From: Deinococcus multiflagellatus
Lineage (GTDB): Bacteria > Deinococcota > Deinococci > Deinococcales > Deinococcaceae
Assembly (NCBI RefSeq): GCF_020166415.1
Contig: NZ_JAIQXV010000009.1
Span: forward strand, 84,539 to 148,538
Reading direction: 5' to 3'
DNA: 64,000 nucleotides
This document shows, one piece after another, positions 16,801 to 24,166 of the stretch (positions within the stretch are counted from its first letter, which is position 1; every line of letters starts with the position of its first letter). The position numbers were made by a program, and so were the translations under genes. The notes below the pieces were generated by a model. The model made no database searches and was not told where the DNA came from. It saw only the letters and a program-made list of their open reading frames with translations.

Positions 16801-18725
16801 AGGCCGGTCAAGGGGGTCTCACGGTGCGCCTCGATCAGGGCGTCCAGCGCGCGCAGCAATTCGGCGCCGCGCGCCACGTCTGGGGCAAAGTCGCCCTCCA
16901 CCGGCACAGGCGCCTCGGGGCGGGTCAGGGCCGCCGGGTCAAACAGGCCCAGGCCGTCGCGCAGGCTCAGCTGGCTCTCGGGCTCGGTCAGCGCGGCCAG
17001 CAGGGTCTGTTCGGTGACATTCTTCGGCTTGAAGTCGGCGGGCGGCGTCCCCCCCACCTCGCGCAGCAGTTGCAGCCCGGCCTGGCGCTGCTCGGTGTTC
17101 GTCTGGGCCAGCAGGCGCCCGGCGCTCTGGGCCCCCTGGGCCTGGTCGGCCGCCAGCAGCCGGATCAGGCCCCGGCGCAGGTCGGCGCCCCGGCGCCTCA
17201 GCAGCCCTTCGAGCACCGGCACCTCGTCTGGCGTGGGCGAGAGGTGGGCCATGATCTCCACCGCCGTCTGCGCCACGCTGCCCACACGGTCTTGCAGCAG
17301 GGTCAGCAGCAGGTCGCGGGTGGGGGCGTCCAGGGGCTGAGGGGGCGCAGCCTTTTCCTCCGGCTGTGGGGTATGACGCCGCCGCAGATGCCACAGCGCC
17401 GCATTCTTGCCGCTGCTGCTCATCTGGTTCAGGTAGGGCGCCAGAATTGCCAGAGGGGCGCCCCCCACCAGTCCGGGCAGGCTGTCCATCGCGTCACTGC
17501 GCGCCGGGATGTGGCCCAGCCAGGGAAACAGCAGCGGCTCGTGGCGGGCCTGGGCGGGCAGGCGCCCGGCGTAGGCCACGAACGCGTCAAAGGGGGGCGC
17601 GTCCTGCGCCGCCTGGGCGTAGGCGTGGGGCCGCCCCCCGGCCAGCGCGGCGAGGCGCAGGTCCGGGTCGGCCAGCAGCGCGCCCAGGTCGGCGGGCGTC
17701 AGGGCGTCCGCCGCTTCCAGAAACTGCACGGCGGCCATGCGGCGTTCGGGGGCCGGGTCAGTCAGCAGGGGCTGGGCCAGGGCGGCGGCCTCGCGGGCAT
17801 CGGCCATCGCCAGGGTGTACAGGGCGAGGTAGGCGCCCACACCGCTGCCGCCAGCGACGGCGGCGCGGGCCGTGGCGGGGTCTTCCAGAAAGCCCAGGGC
17901 GGTCTCCAGGTGGGCGCGCACCACCTTCAGGTCGGTCACGTCGTAGTTCAGGCCAAACCACACGCACGCGGCGCGCAGGGTCGCGGCAAAGCGCAGCAGG
18001 TCTTCCCGCAGAATCAGGCGCAGCATCCGGGTAAACGCGCTCAGACTGGCCTCGTCCACCGTTTCGAGAATGACCTGCCGCAGCCCTTCCTGGCGCTGGG
18101 CGGCCAGCAGCAGGCGTTCGGCCAGCGCCCAAGCGTCCTCGCGGGTGCTCGACAGCAGGGCCAGGGGGACATGGCGCCCCATGCGGGCCACGGGGTGCTC
18201 GGCGCCGGCCGTCTGGCGCAGCACCTCGAACACGTCCTCGTGCCCGTCGCTGATGGCCTGCCCCAGCAGCAGGCCCAGGGTCTGCGACTCCCAGGGATTC
18301 AGCAGACCGGCGTGAACGGCAAACCACGCGAGGTCCTGCGGGTAGTCGCGCGTGGCCTGCCAGGTCTGCCACAGCCAGTTCAGGGCGTGCCGGGCCATAC
18401 GGCGGTCGCCCGGGGCCCGGAAGGCGCGCCGGGCGTAGCCCTGCGGGTAGGGGTGGCGGGTCAGCAGGGCGGCCAGGGCCGCAGCGGCTACCTCGGGAAA
18501 TTGCGGAAAGAACACCTGCGCCAGCGCCAGCCGCTCGGCGGGGGTGCTGGCGTGCAGGTGGTCAGTCAGGATGTCTTCGCGCGTGGGCGGCCCTTCGCGC
18601 TCGGGGCGGTGCTCCACCTCGGCGCGCACCAGCTCGGCCAGGGGAGCGGGCAGGGTGTCCAGCCGCGCCAGAAAGGCCGGCTTCCAGGGCTGCTGAAAGG
18701 GGCGCAGGTACTCCTGAACGTCCAT
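13827..18725 (-). CDS. Giant DUF4132-domain protein, 1632 aa
   Basis: The protein is cytoplasmic (no signal or membrane segment). Its first two thirds are Ala/Leu-rich helical repeats of HEAT/TPR flavour, with an acidic stretch (DLEAEAEEDEALADVLAELAGEEDAEADPE) around 700. The C-terminal part carries DUF4132: MRGALEEAMVRGDLFTPQEL, HPVIAPMLRSLLWVLNE, LAHPHDLF...W, QPFKQAFREYYPLTGAE, and the terminal block PRVFSETMRDLDLVVSVAHVGG. DUF4132 proteins, including E. coli YehI/MolR relatives from memory, have no established biochemical role. The gene starts 1 nt after the stop of the small Gly-Gly-ending protein gene, so both form one operon. A WGR domain, often paired with DUF4132, is not seen. Confidence 0.85.
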   Translation of the reverse strand: MDVQEYLRPFQQPWKPAFLARLDTLPAPLAELVRAEVEHRPEREGPPTREDILTDHLHASTPAERLALAQVFFPQFPEVAAAALAALLTRHPYPQGYARRAFRAPGDRRMARHALNWLWQTWQATRDYPQDLAWFAVHAGLLNPWESQTLGLLLGQAISDGHEDVFEVLRQTAGAEHPVARMGRHVPLALLSSTREDAWALAERLLLAAQRQEGLRQVILETVDEASLSAFTRMLRLILREDLLRFAATLRAACVWFGLNYDVTDLKVVRAHLETALGFLEDPATARAAVAGGSGVGAYLALYTLAMADAREAAALAQPLLTDPAPERRMAAVQFLEAADALTPADLGALLADPDLRLAALAGGRPHAYAQAAQDAPPFDAFVAYAGRLPAQARHEPLLFPWLGHIPARSDAMDSLPGLVGGAPLAILAPYLNQMSSSGKNAALWHLRRRHTPQPEEKAAPPQPLDAPTRDLLLTLLQDRVGSVAQTAVEIMAHLSPTPDEVPVLEGLLRRRGADLRRGLIRLLAADQAQGAQSAGRLLAQTNTEQRQAGLQLLREVGGTPPADFKPKNVTEQTLLAALTEPESQLSLRDGLGLFDPAALTRPEAPVPVEGDFAPDVARGAELLRALDALIEAHRETPLTGLGWDGQQTALLGNVSGWLLSPRAEQPMPLADLWHGWWAGRPGAQDGDLTRMAWALSHFVARQDSTLPDLEAEAEEDEALADVLAELAGEEDAEADPERAQARRTAETRQALRRATLHRTLGPLVPLRLAHMDRVQAVAGHLQSTFGTPADVDLALDAWATALSGLPQDAQMLTDPRYSWRSEDPRDLLSPLRPRHAGGLTPAQERRLWQLTLHEGTAFPHLPRRRPDTALLLRAYEQGWAGRADLCDQLIGPRPERTGYYYGNDFDDLTTFTRRRLREGTPTHPDWQAAVDAVRARVLEVEAVRGDLETPATPAALALQSVSGAEKALRLLAALGKNPLKRGYQGRNESRDVTFSHLIRVAFPAPGDTPATFARLAQEAGLGEARLLDLAMFAPQWAPLVAGALGWRGLQDGVYWLHAHTRDTNWSVPQEIREDWEVQISERTALSPEDLMAGAVDVAWFHRLHRVLGKARFQALLGAAKYASSSGGHKRAELYAQALRGEVTAAELTTRIREKRHQDAVRALGLLPLGRGAARAARELEARYRLLSDFRREARQWGAQKQASERLAADIGLQNLARTAGYADPQRLMWAMEARMAPDWAQTVTEGDVTVGIHLTAGGEASLTVARGQKSLKTLPAALKKHPEVVALREAVRELGATQRRMRGALEEAMVRGDLFTPQELRDLAGHPVIAPMLRSLLWVLNEAAVGWWQGDALDTPGGPVPLADHALRLAHPHDLFVGGQWPQLQQDIMTRGVTQPFKQAFREYYPLTGAEQGARRTTRYDGHHVQPGKAAALFKTRGWVAVPEEGVRKTWHAEGLSVWVDTSVGYGTPNEVEGAPLHAAYFLRPGATEPLPLAEVPPRVFSETMRDLDLVVSVAHVGGVDPEASQSTTEMRAALLRETLRLLKLGNVRLENDHALIDGHHARYTVHLGSGTVHRQPGGFLCIVPVHNQHQGRIFLPFADPDPKTAEVVSKVLLLAEDRKIQDPTILEQLR

Positions 18726-18726
18726 C

Positions 18727-19131
18727 TCAGCCCCCCGCCAGCGCGGTCAGGCGCACCAGCAGCAGGGTGCTGTCGGGGCGCAGGGTCAGCGGCGCGTCCA
18801 GGGCCTCGACCTGCTCGTCGTCCACGAACACGTAATACAGGCCGTCGCCAAAGCCGGTCAGGGCGGTGCGCACGGCGTCCTCGGTGGTCACGGTGCCACC
18901 CGGCGCCTGGGGCGAGGTGCTCACGCGCCCGGTCAGGGTGGCCTCAGACAGTTCGCGCTCGGTCAGCACGCGCAGCACGCCCACGCTGTTCTGGCGCTCG
19001 TGGTAGGCCGCCACCTCCTGCTCGACCAGATGGGTCAGGAGGCTGCGCAGCGTCTGCGGCCCAGCAGGCACCTCCAAGGGGCGGCGTTCAAAGGGGGTCC
19101 GGCGACCAACAATCTTGGTTTCGACAATCAT
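18727..19131 (-). CDS. MoaD/ubiquitin-like beta-grasp candidate ending in Gly-Gly, 134 aa
   Basis: The N-terminus (MIVETKIVG...RRPLEVPAGPQTLRSLLTHLVEQEVAAY) follows the beta-beta-helix start of MoaD/ThiS-like proteins. The C-terminus (LYYVFVDDEQVEALDAPLTL, then RPDSTLLLVRLTALAGG) follows their last strands and ends exactly in Gly-Gly. An insert of about 45 residues separates the halves. A C-terminal Gly-Gly is needed for adenylation and transfer in ubiquitin-like and sulfur-carrier proteins. The gene lies 1 nt before the giant DUF4132 gene, and no E1-like enzyme is adjacent. The ATG at 19131 is preferred to TTG at 19137. It could instead be an unrelated small protein with a chance Gly-Gly end; fold assignment is by eye. 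Confidence 0.65.
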   Translation of the reverse strand: MIVETKIVGRRTPFERRPLEVPAGPQTLRSLLTHLVEQEVAAYHERQNSVGVLRVLTERELSEATLTGRVSTSPQAPGGTVTTEDAVRTALTGFGDGLYYVFVDDEQVEALDAPLTLRPDSTLLLVRLTALAGG

Positions 19132-19171
19132 GGGCAACCTCGCAGGGGAATGGTGGTGCTGTTCACCATCC

Positions 19172-19200
19172 AGCTTACCCGGCCAAATGGAATATGTAAA
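19172..19200 (-). promoter_or_regulatory. Promoter of the beta-grasp/DUF4132 operon
   Basis: On the minus strand TTTACA (rc of 19195-19200), a 17-nt spacer and TAAGCT (rc of 19172-19177) form a good sigma-70-type promoter. A leader of about 35 nt follows, carrying GAGG shortly before the ATG at 19131. Unlike most genes here, this operon is therefore not leaderless. Confidence 0.6.
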
Positions 19201-19251
19201 TAGCGTAATCCGGTCCAGCCAGTTTGTTGGGGCTGAATGGCGGCTGGGGGC

Positions 19252-19809
19252 CTAGCCCGGCTTCACCGCGTCCAGCAGCACGCTGGTAAACCCGGCTGGG
19301 CCCTGACCCCGCCGCCACGCCTCGTTGCGGTGGTCCAGCCGGGCCGTGCGGTACACCGGGCCGTCGTCCGGCGACCAGGGCTGCTGGTGAAAGGTGCCGC
19401 CCGCATCCCACCATTCCAGGGGCTGGACCTTGAAGCCCGCCGCCGTGAAAAGGGGCGCGAAGGTTTCGAGCGTGTACAGCACGCGGTGGTCATGGGCGGG
19501 CCCCGGGCCACCGACCGCGACCAGCGCCTGATAAGCGGGGTCCGGATGGTGCCCGTCCGGCACGGCCACGCGCAGGCGGCCACCGGGCTTCAGATACTGA
19601 AAGACCAGCCGCGCCGCCTGCGCCCCTTCTTCCGGCCACAGGTGCTCCCAGACGTGCTCGCACAGAAAGGCGTCGGCCAGGGTCCCACCAAAGAACCGCT
19701 CGAAACTGGCGGGCTTCAGCAGGTCCAGCGTGGCCTGCTGCGTGGGCACCCAGCCCGGCCAGCGCTGTTCGCCAGCGCCCAGGGTGATCCGCACAGGCCC
19801 CTCGCTCAT
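19252..19809 (-). CDS. Class I SAM-dependent methyltransferase-like protein
   Basis: This 185-residue protein resembles small Methyltransf_11/SAM-binding proteins: ITLGAGEQRWPGWV replaces the usual glycine-rich SAM loop, then FLCEHVWEHLWPEEGAQAARLVFQYLKPGGRLRVAVPDGHHPD, the post-motif II region with a typical LKPGGRLR turn. The substrate is unknown. Its ATG overlaps the stop of the MmcQ/YjbR gene by ATGA, so the two genes form an operon. The first Rossmann strand region is short, so the protein could bind but not methylate. Confidence 0.75.
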   Translation of the reverse strand: MSEGPVRITLGAGEQRWPGWVPTQQATLDLLKPASFERFFGGTLADAFLCEHVWEHLWPEEGAQAARLVFQYLKPGGRLRVAVPDGHHPDPAYQALVAVGGPGPAHDHRVLYTLETFAPLFTAAGFKVQPLEWWDAGGTFHQQPWSPDDGPVYRTARLDHRNEAWRRGQGPAGFTSVLLDAVKPG

Positions 19810-20162
19810 AGACCCAGTTCAGCCCGCGCGGCGCGGGTCAGGCCAGCGGTGACCAGGGCGTGGCTGCCGCGCAGCAGTTCAGCCACCAGTTCGTCGGGCA
19901 CGGTACCGTCCAGGGTCACCGTGATCCAGTGGCGTTTGTTCAGGTGATAGCCCGGGGCGATGGCGGGCCACGCTGCGCGCAGCTCGTCCCCCTGCTCTGG
20001 GCGCACCTTCAGTGACAGGGTCAGGGGCTCGGCCTGGATGTCGGTCAGGGCGTACATCTTGCCCCCCACCTTGAAGACCAGGGTGGTGGCGTCAAAGGGA
20101 AAGGTTTCCTGCGAGCCCGTCAGGGCGGCGCACGCGGCGCGCAGCTCGGCCATGGACTTCAT
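19806..20162 (-). CDS. MmcQ/YjbR-family protein
   Basis: A 118-residue protein of the MmcQ/YjbR (CyaY-like fold) family, with motifs ETFPFDATTLVFKVGGKMYALTDI, PLTLSLKVRPEQGDELRAAWPAIAPGYHLNKRHWITVTLDG and DELVAELLRGSHALV. The family is often annotated as DNA-binding, but its function is poorly known. TAAGCT lies 6 nt upstream of ATG on the minus strand (rc of 20169-20174), indicating a leaderless transcript. It is the first gene of a two-gene operon with the methyltransferase. Confidence 0.88.
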   Translation of the reverse strand: MKSMAELRAACAALTGSQETFPFDATTLVFKVGGKMYALTDIQAEPLTLSLKVRPEQGDELRAAWPAIAPGYHLNKRHWITVTLDGTVPDELVAELLRGSHALVTAGLTRAARAELGL

Positions 20163-20347
20163 GGGCCCAGCTTAGGGGCAAAGCCGGAGGCGCACCCGGC
20201 CTGCCGCGCAGCGCCGGCCCCCTCAGCACAGAGAGCAGCGTGAGAAGTGATGCGGTCCGAGCGGACCTCAACCCTCAAAGCCGGTCCAGCGCTGTCCTCG
20301 CCGGCCCAGAAGGCCACCCATGCTGGAACGACTGGCTGCGCTTGCGC

Positions 20348-20620
20348 TCAGCTCTCTGTCGTCGGGTCCAGGCCCTCGGCGCTCTCCAGGGCCAGGTTCG
20401 CTTCCGTCATGGAGGGGTCGGCGCCGCCCACCAGGGCGGTCACTTCCGCGCTGCTCAGGCCGTCGCCACTGGGCTGGGGCACGGCGGGGGCCGGGGGCAG
20501 GTGGTCCGGCGCCGGCCCCTGCTCGGCGGGGCGGTGGTCGGCGGCGGGGGCGGTGTGGGGTGCCAGGGTGGGGTTCACGGGCAGCGCGTCTCTGGGGGTG
20601 GTGGGGTCGTCGGGGGTCAT
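20348..20620 (-). CDS. Pro/Ala-rich hypothetical protein, 90 aa
   Basis: The frame MTPDDPTTPRDALPVNPTLAPHTAPAADHRP... ends ...SSAEVTALVGGADPSMTEANLALESAEGLDPTTES. It is acidic, proline-rich and probably disordered, with a more ordered C-terminus. Codon bias fits the genome, but no family is recognised and no strong promoter or ribosome site is visible. The frame remains open upstream to 20794 and the start was chosen at the first plausible ATG after the divergent phosphoesterase start. The 186 bases between 20162 and 20348 hold nothing else that I can support. Confidence 0.45.
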   Translation of the reverse strand: MTPDDPTTPRDALPVNPTLAPHTAPAADHRPAEQGPAPDHLPPAPAVPQPSGDGLSSAEVTALVGGADPSMTEANLALESAEGLDPTTES

Positions 20621-20690
20621 GCCCCAGCCTGACCCGCTCCGGTCAGCCCCGGCTGATGATTTGCTCAAGACCCCATGAGACAGTGCGGCC

Positions 20691-21650
20691 ATGCCGCTTC
20701 CGCGCCCCCCGCTGGCCCTGCTGCTGCCCGCCCTGCTGTCGGCCGCGCCGCCGCCAGCGCCCCCGCTGCGGCTGGCGATTCTGGGCGATTTCAACGGCCC
20801 CTACGGCGCCACCACGTACCCGGCGCTGCTGGGCCGCGCCCTGGCGCAGGTGCAGGCGTGGCGACCCGACGCGGTGCTCTCGCCCGGCGATCTGGTGGCC
20901 GGCCAGAGCCCCCGCCTGAGTGCCGGGGAGGTGCGCGCCATGTGGGCCGCCTTTGACCGCGAGGTGCGCGCCCCGCTGGCCCAGGCGGGCCTGCCTTTCG
21001 CCTTCACGCTGGGCAACCACGACGCTGCCCTGCCCGGCGACCGCCGCGAGGCCGCGCGCTACTGGCAGGCGCACGCCCCGGCCCTGGCCTACGTGGACCG
21101 CGCGGGCTTTCCCTTTCGCTTCGCGTTCACGCTGGGCGGGGGGCAGGTGTTCGTGGCGTCCCTGGACGCCAGCGGGCCCACGGTGGACGCCGCGCAGCGC
21201 CGCTGGCTGGCGGCCCAACTGGCCTCGGGGCCGGCCCGCGCGGCGGGGGTGCGGCTGGTGCTGGGCCACCTCCCCCTGGCCGGGGTCAGCGCCGACAAGA
21301 ACCGCCCTGGCGAGGTGATCCGCGAGGCCGGGGCGCTGCGGCAGGTGATGGAGGACGGCAACGTGCTGGCCTACCTGCACGGCCACCACGCGGCCTTTTA
21401 CCCGGGGCGACTGGGCGGGCTGAACGTGCTGTCGGCCGGAGGGATTGGGGGCCGGGCCTACGTGGGTTTTCCGGGCACCGCGCGCAGCACCGTCACGCTG
21501 CTGAGCGTCTGGCCGGCGCAGGGCCGCGCCACCTTTCACACCGTGGACGTGGCAACGGGCAAGGCTATTCCCACCGAGACGCTGCCGGCCCGCCTGGAGG
21601 GACTGGGCGGGCCGCTGGAACGGGTCGGGCGTTTTGAAGGGGGGCGTTAG
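20691..21650 (+). CDS. Secreted calcineurin-like metallophosphoesterase
   Basis: The 319-residue protein starts with a hydrophobic signal peptide (PRPPLALLLPALLSAAPPPAPP). The metallophosphoesterase motifs follow in order: AILGDFNG (variant of D-x-H, with Asn for His), DAVLSPGDLV, TLGNHDA, VLGHLPL and YLHGHHA. It should be a di-metal phosphatase or phosphodiesterase acting outside the cytoplasm; the substrate is unknown. The GDFNG variant changes one usual metal ligand. Its stop codon overlaps by 4 bp the stop of the convergent gene ending at 21647. Confidence 0.87.
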   Translation: MPLPRPPLALLLPALLSAAPPPAPPLRLAILGDFNGPYGATTYPALLGRALAQVQAWRPDAVLSPGDLVAGQSPRLSAGEVRAMWAAFDREVRAPLAQAGLPFAFTLGNHDAALPGDRREAARYWQAHAPALAYVDRAGFPFRFAFTLGGGQVFVASLDASGPTVDAAQRRWLAAQLASGPARAAGVRLVLGHLPLAGVSADKNRPGEVIREAGALRQVMEDGNVLAYLHGHHAAFYPGRLGGLNVLSAGGIGGRAYVGFPGTARSTVTLLSVWPAQGRATFHTVDVATGKAIPTETLPARLEGLGGPLERVGRFEGGR

Positions 21651-22300
21651 GCCTTGTGCCCGCCCGGCGCCGCGCTGTCGTCCCCGAAGCTCCAGATATC
21701 CAGATCGTCCAAGGCGCTGCCCAGGCCCTGAAGCTGTTGCAGGTCCTCGGCCTTCACAGGTTGGTTACGCACATCGTCCACCTGCCCGATGGCGCGGGCC
21801 ATCACGTCCTCGGGAACGGCGGCCATCAGGCGCTTCAGTTCATCGGGGGTCACGTCCAGCAGGGCGTCGGACAGCACCTCGTCGGGCACGTCGGCCTGCA
21901 CGGCGGCGCGGGCGGTCGCCACGGCTTCGGCGCTGACTTCGGGGCGAATGGCGTCGGGGTCGTCCAGGGCAGCGGTGCCCGGAGGGGTCAGGAACGCGGG
22001 GGCCGCCACAGCGGGCACTGTCACGGCGGTCGCTGCCACGGCCGGCGCCACAGGGGCGGCAGGCGGGACAATGGGGGCCGGCGCGGCCTGGACCGGGGCT
22101 GGCGGCACAGGGGCGGCCGTCTGGGGCGGCAGGGGGCTGACCACCGGGGAGGGGGCGGCCGGGGTGGGCACCACGCGCACGCCCGAGGGCCGGTCCGCCG
22201 GGGTGGCCGGGGGCGCGGCGGGGGGACGGCGGCGCCGGGCCAGAGCCCAGACCAGAGCGAGCGCAGCCAGCACGGCCAGGGCGACAAGAACTCCCATCAT
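21647..22300 (-). CDS. Membrane-anchored Pro/Ala-rich protein, 217 aa
   Basis: A single N-terminal membrane helix (GVLVALAVLAALALVWALA) is followed by RRRR. By the positive-inside rule this places the remainder in the cytoplasm. A low-complexity Pro/Ala/Val segment runs from about 25 to 105. A more structured acidic C-terminal region (about 110-217) contains AVQADVPDEVLSDALLDVTPDELKRLMAAVPEDVMARAIGQVDDV. No family is recognised. TAGGCT lies 6 nt before the ATG (rc of 22307-22312). A second promoter with a terminator lies further upstream at 22446-22509. Confidence 0.7.
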   Translation of the reverse strand: MMGVLVALAVLAALALVWALARRRRPPAAPPATPADRPSGVRVVPTPAAPSPVVSPLPPQTAAPVPPAPVQAAPAPIVPPAAPVAPAVAATAVTVPAVAAPAFLTPPGTAALDDPDAIRPEVSAEAVATARAAVQADVPDEVLSDALLDVTPDELKRLMAAVPEDVMARAIGQVDDVRNQPVKAEDLQQLQGLGSALDDLDIWSFGDDSAAPGGHKA

Positions 22301-22445
22301 GCCTTTAGCCTAGAGTGCCGCCTATGACACTTTTCTGAACCTTGGGGCCGCCCGCGCTGGTGGCTGGTCAGAGGTCGCAGGTGCATCAGCGCAAGAGGGG
22401 CCAGCGAAACCCAGCATCGGCGCCGTTTCTCGAAAGCGGCCCAGC

Positions 22446-22509
22446 AAAAAAGGCGACCCGCAGGCCGCCTTGATTTCTTCAAGATAGAGCGGTATTCAGG
22501 CCCTGTCAA
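22446..22509 (-). ncRNA. Consensus promoter followed at once by an intrinsic terminator: candidate tiny RNA or attenuator
   Basis: On the minus strand TTGACA (rc of 22504-22509), exactly 17 nt, and TATCTT (rc of 22481-22486) form a near-consensus promoter. About 10 nt after the -10, AAGGCG (rc of 22466-22471) pairs with CGCCTT (rc of 22450-22455), followed by TTTT. The predicted transcript is only about 35 nt. It could be a small RNA, or an attenuated second promoter for the gene at 22300. The rest of the 22301-22607 gap shows nothing further. Confidence 0.5.
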
Positions 22510-22607
22510 CCTATGCACCCGCCTGCCCTGGGCCCGAAGGGGCACCACCACCGAGGCTCTAGACCGTCAAGCGGCCAGCGGCCGGACGCGGCCCGTAGAG
22601 TGTGGGA

Positions 22608-23798
22608 ATGAGTACCATTGTTGTCTTTACTCTCTCGGCGCTGGGGCATGTTCACCCCACCCTGCCCATCGTCAGCGAACTCGTTCAGCGTGGACACCAT
22701 GTCGTGTACTACTGCGGCGAGGAAGTGCGCGCGAAAATTGAGGCCACGGGCGCCACCTTCCGGCCCATTGCCTGGGATTTCCGGTCGGTAGAGCGCTCAC
22801 AGCAGCCCCGCCTGAGCGCCTACGCCCTGGCGCAGGCCCACTGCGCCGCCGCGCTGCTGCCCCAGCTGCTGGCCGAAGTCGAGGCCCTGGCGCCTGCAGG
22901 CGTGCTGGCAGACTTCATGTGCCTGTGGGGCCGCATGGTGGCCCGCACGCTGAAGCTGCCCCTGGTGAACATCAGCAGTGGGTTTGCCCTGGGGCCAGGG
23001 GTCCTGCCGCCCCGCCCCATGCTGATGGCCCTGGACGTGGGTCCCGCGCCGCTGCCCGGCGGCCGGGAGGTGCTGGAACTGCGCCGCCTGACCGCGCAGC
23101 TGGCCCGGCAGTACGCGGCCCCGCCCATGCAGACCCAGTTTGATCTGCTGTCCATGGACGGTGACGACGTTCTGGTCTGCACCGCGCAGGCCTTTCAGCC
23201 GCGTGGCGAGCGGTTCCCGGCGCACTTTCACTTTATCGGGCCGTCGGTGGCGCCCCGCGCCGAGCAGCCGCCGACATTGGGGCCGCTGGACGACCGGCCG
23301 CTGGTGTACGTGTCGCTGGGCACGGTGTTTAACCGCAAGCCAGACTTTTTCCGCCAGTGTGTGGCGGCCTTTGCCGACGGCGCCTATCAGGTCATCCTGT
23401 CGGTGGGCGACCGCACCGATCCTGCCGTGCTGGGGCCGCTGCCCGACCATATTCAGGCGCGGGCCTACGTGCCGCAGCTGGAGGTGCTGTCACGCGCCAG
23501 CGTCTTTGTGAGCCACGCGGGCATGAACAGCGTGTCTGAAGCCATCTCGCAGGAGGTGCCGGTGGTGGCGGTGCCGCAGGCTGCCGACCAGTTCACCATT
23601 GCCCAGCGGGTGGCGCAGCTGGGCATTGGCCGCACCCTGCAGCCTTTCCAGCGCAGCGCCCGGCAGTTGCGGGCGGCGGTGGACGCCCTGGTGCACGATA
23701 CGGCGGTGCGGGGCCGGTGCCGCGATCTGCGCAGGGCATTTGAGCAGGCCGGGGGGCCCACCCGCGCGGCGCAGATTATTGAGGCGCGGCTGGCCTGA
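22608..23798 (+). CDS. MGT-type glycosyltransferase (GT1 family)
   Basis: The 396-residue protein is a GT-B fold, inverting glycosyltransferase of the macrolide-glycosyltransferase type. The N-domain begins STIVVFTLSALGHVHPTLPIVSELVQRGHHVVYY, where the His is the likely catalytic base. The C-domain has VYVSLGTVFN and the UDP-sugar-binding signature YVPQLEVLSRASVFVSHAGMNSVSEAISQEVPVVAVPQAADQ. It transfers a sugar to a small lipophilic acceptor; carotenoid, lipid or antibiotic acceptors are all possible. TAGAGT (22596-22601) lies 6 nt before ATG 22608, which rules out the in-frame GTG at 22602. Confidence 0.92.
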   Translation: MSTIVVFTLSALGHVHPTLPIVSELVQRGHHVVYYCGEEVRAKIEATGATFRPIAWDFRSVERSQQPRLSAYALAQAHCAAALLPQLLAEVEALAPAGVLADFMCLWGRMVARTLKLPLVNISSGFALGPGVLPPRPMLMALDVGPAPLPGGREVLELRRLTAQLARQYAAPPMQTQFDLLSMDGDDVLVCTAQAFQPRGERFPAHFHFIGPSVAPRAEQPPTLGPLDDRPLVYVSLGTVFNRKPDFFRQCVAAFADGAYQVILSVGDRTDPAVLGPLPDHIQARAYVPQLEVLSRASVFVSHAGMNSVSEAISQEVPVVAVPQAADQFTIAQRVAQLGIGRTLQPFQRSARQLRAAVDALVHDTAVRGRCRDLRRAFEQAGGPTRAAQIIEARLA

Positions 23799-23843
23799 GG
23801 GGAGCAGAGGAACGCGCCCAGCCGATGAGAGCGCTCCTCCTGC

Positions 23844-24089
23844 CTAACCGTCTTCCCCAGTCCAGCGTCCGGCACCGTGCCCGGCCAGCAGGTCCAGTTC
23901 CCAGGCCAGCGCGTCGTAGAGGTGAGCGGGCAGGCCGGGCCACAGGGCCGCCCCTTCAAAAGCGGCCTCAATAGTCCCGAACCGTTCCTGCCGGCCAGCA
24001 AAGGACAGCCCCACCTGGCCGCTGGGCAGCACGTCCAGCCTCAGTTCGCCTTTCTCAGCCTGAATCCGCACCAGTGATCGCCGCACCAT
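23844..24089 (-). CDS. Small hypothetical protein, 81 aa
   Basis: The frame begins MVRRSLVRIQAEKGELRLDVLPSGQVGLSF and continues as a compact, probably beta-alpha protein rich in Leu and Ala. The family is unknown. TACGCT 7 nt before ATG (rc of 24097-24102) supports this start, although the frame stays open far upstream through the antisense of the sulfurtransferase region. It is convergent with the glycosyltransferase gene. Confidence 0.6.
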   Translation of the reverse strand: MVRRSLVRIQAEKGELRLDVLPSGQVGLSFAGRQERFGTIEAAFEGAALWPGLPAHLYDALAWELDLLAGHGAGRWTGEDG

Positions 24090-24166
24090 AGGGGCCAGCG
24101 TACAGGACGCGGGCCGCAAAAGCGGCCAGCCCTGGGAGGGACTGGCCGCGCGGAAAAACCGAGGTC

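Noticed and set aside
15954..19199. A 1081-codon open frame on the plus strand opposite the DUF4132 and beta-grasp genes
   Set aside because: It is an antisense shadow produced by GC-rich codon bias: composition is Gly/Ala/Gln/Arg-rich, no motif is present, and the minus-strand genes have clear family features.
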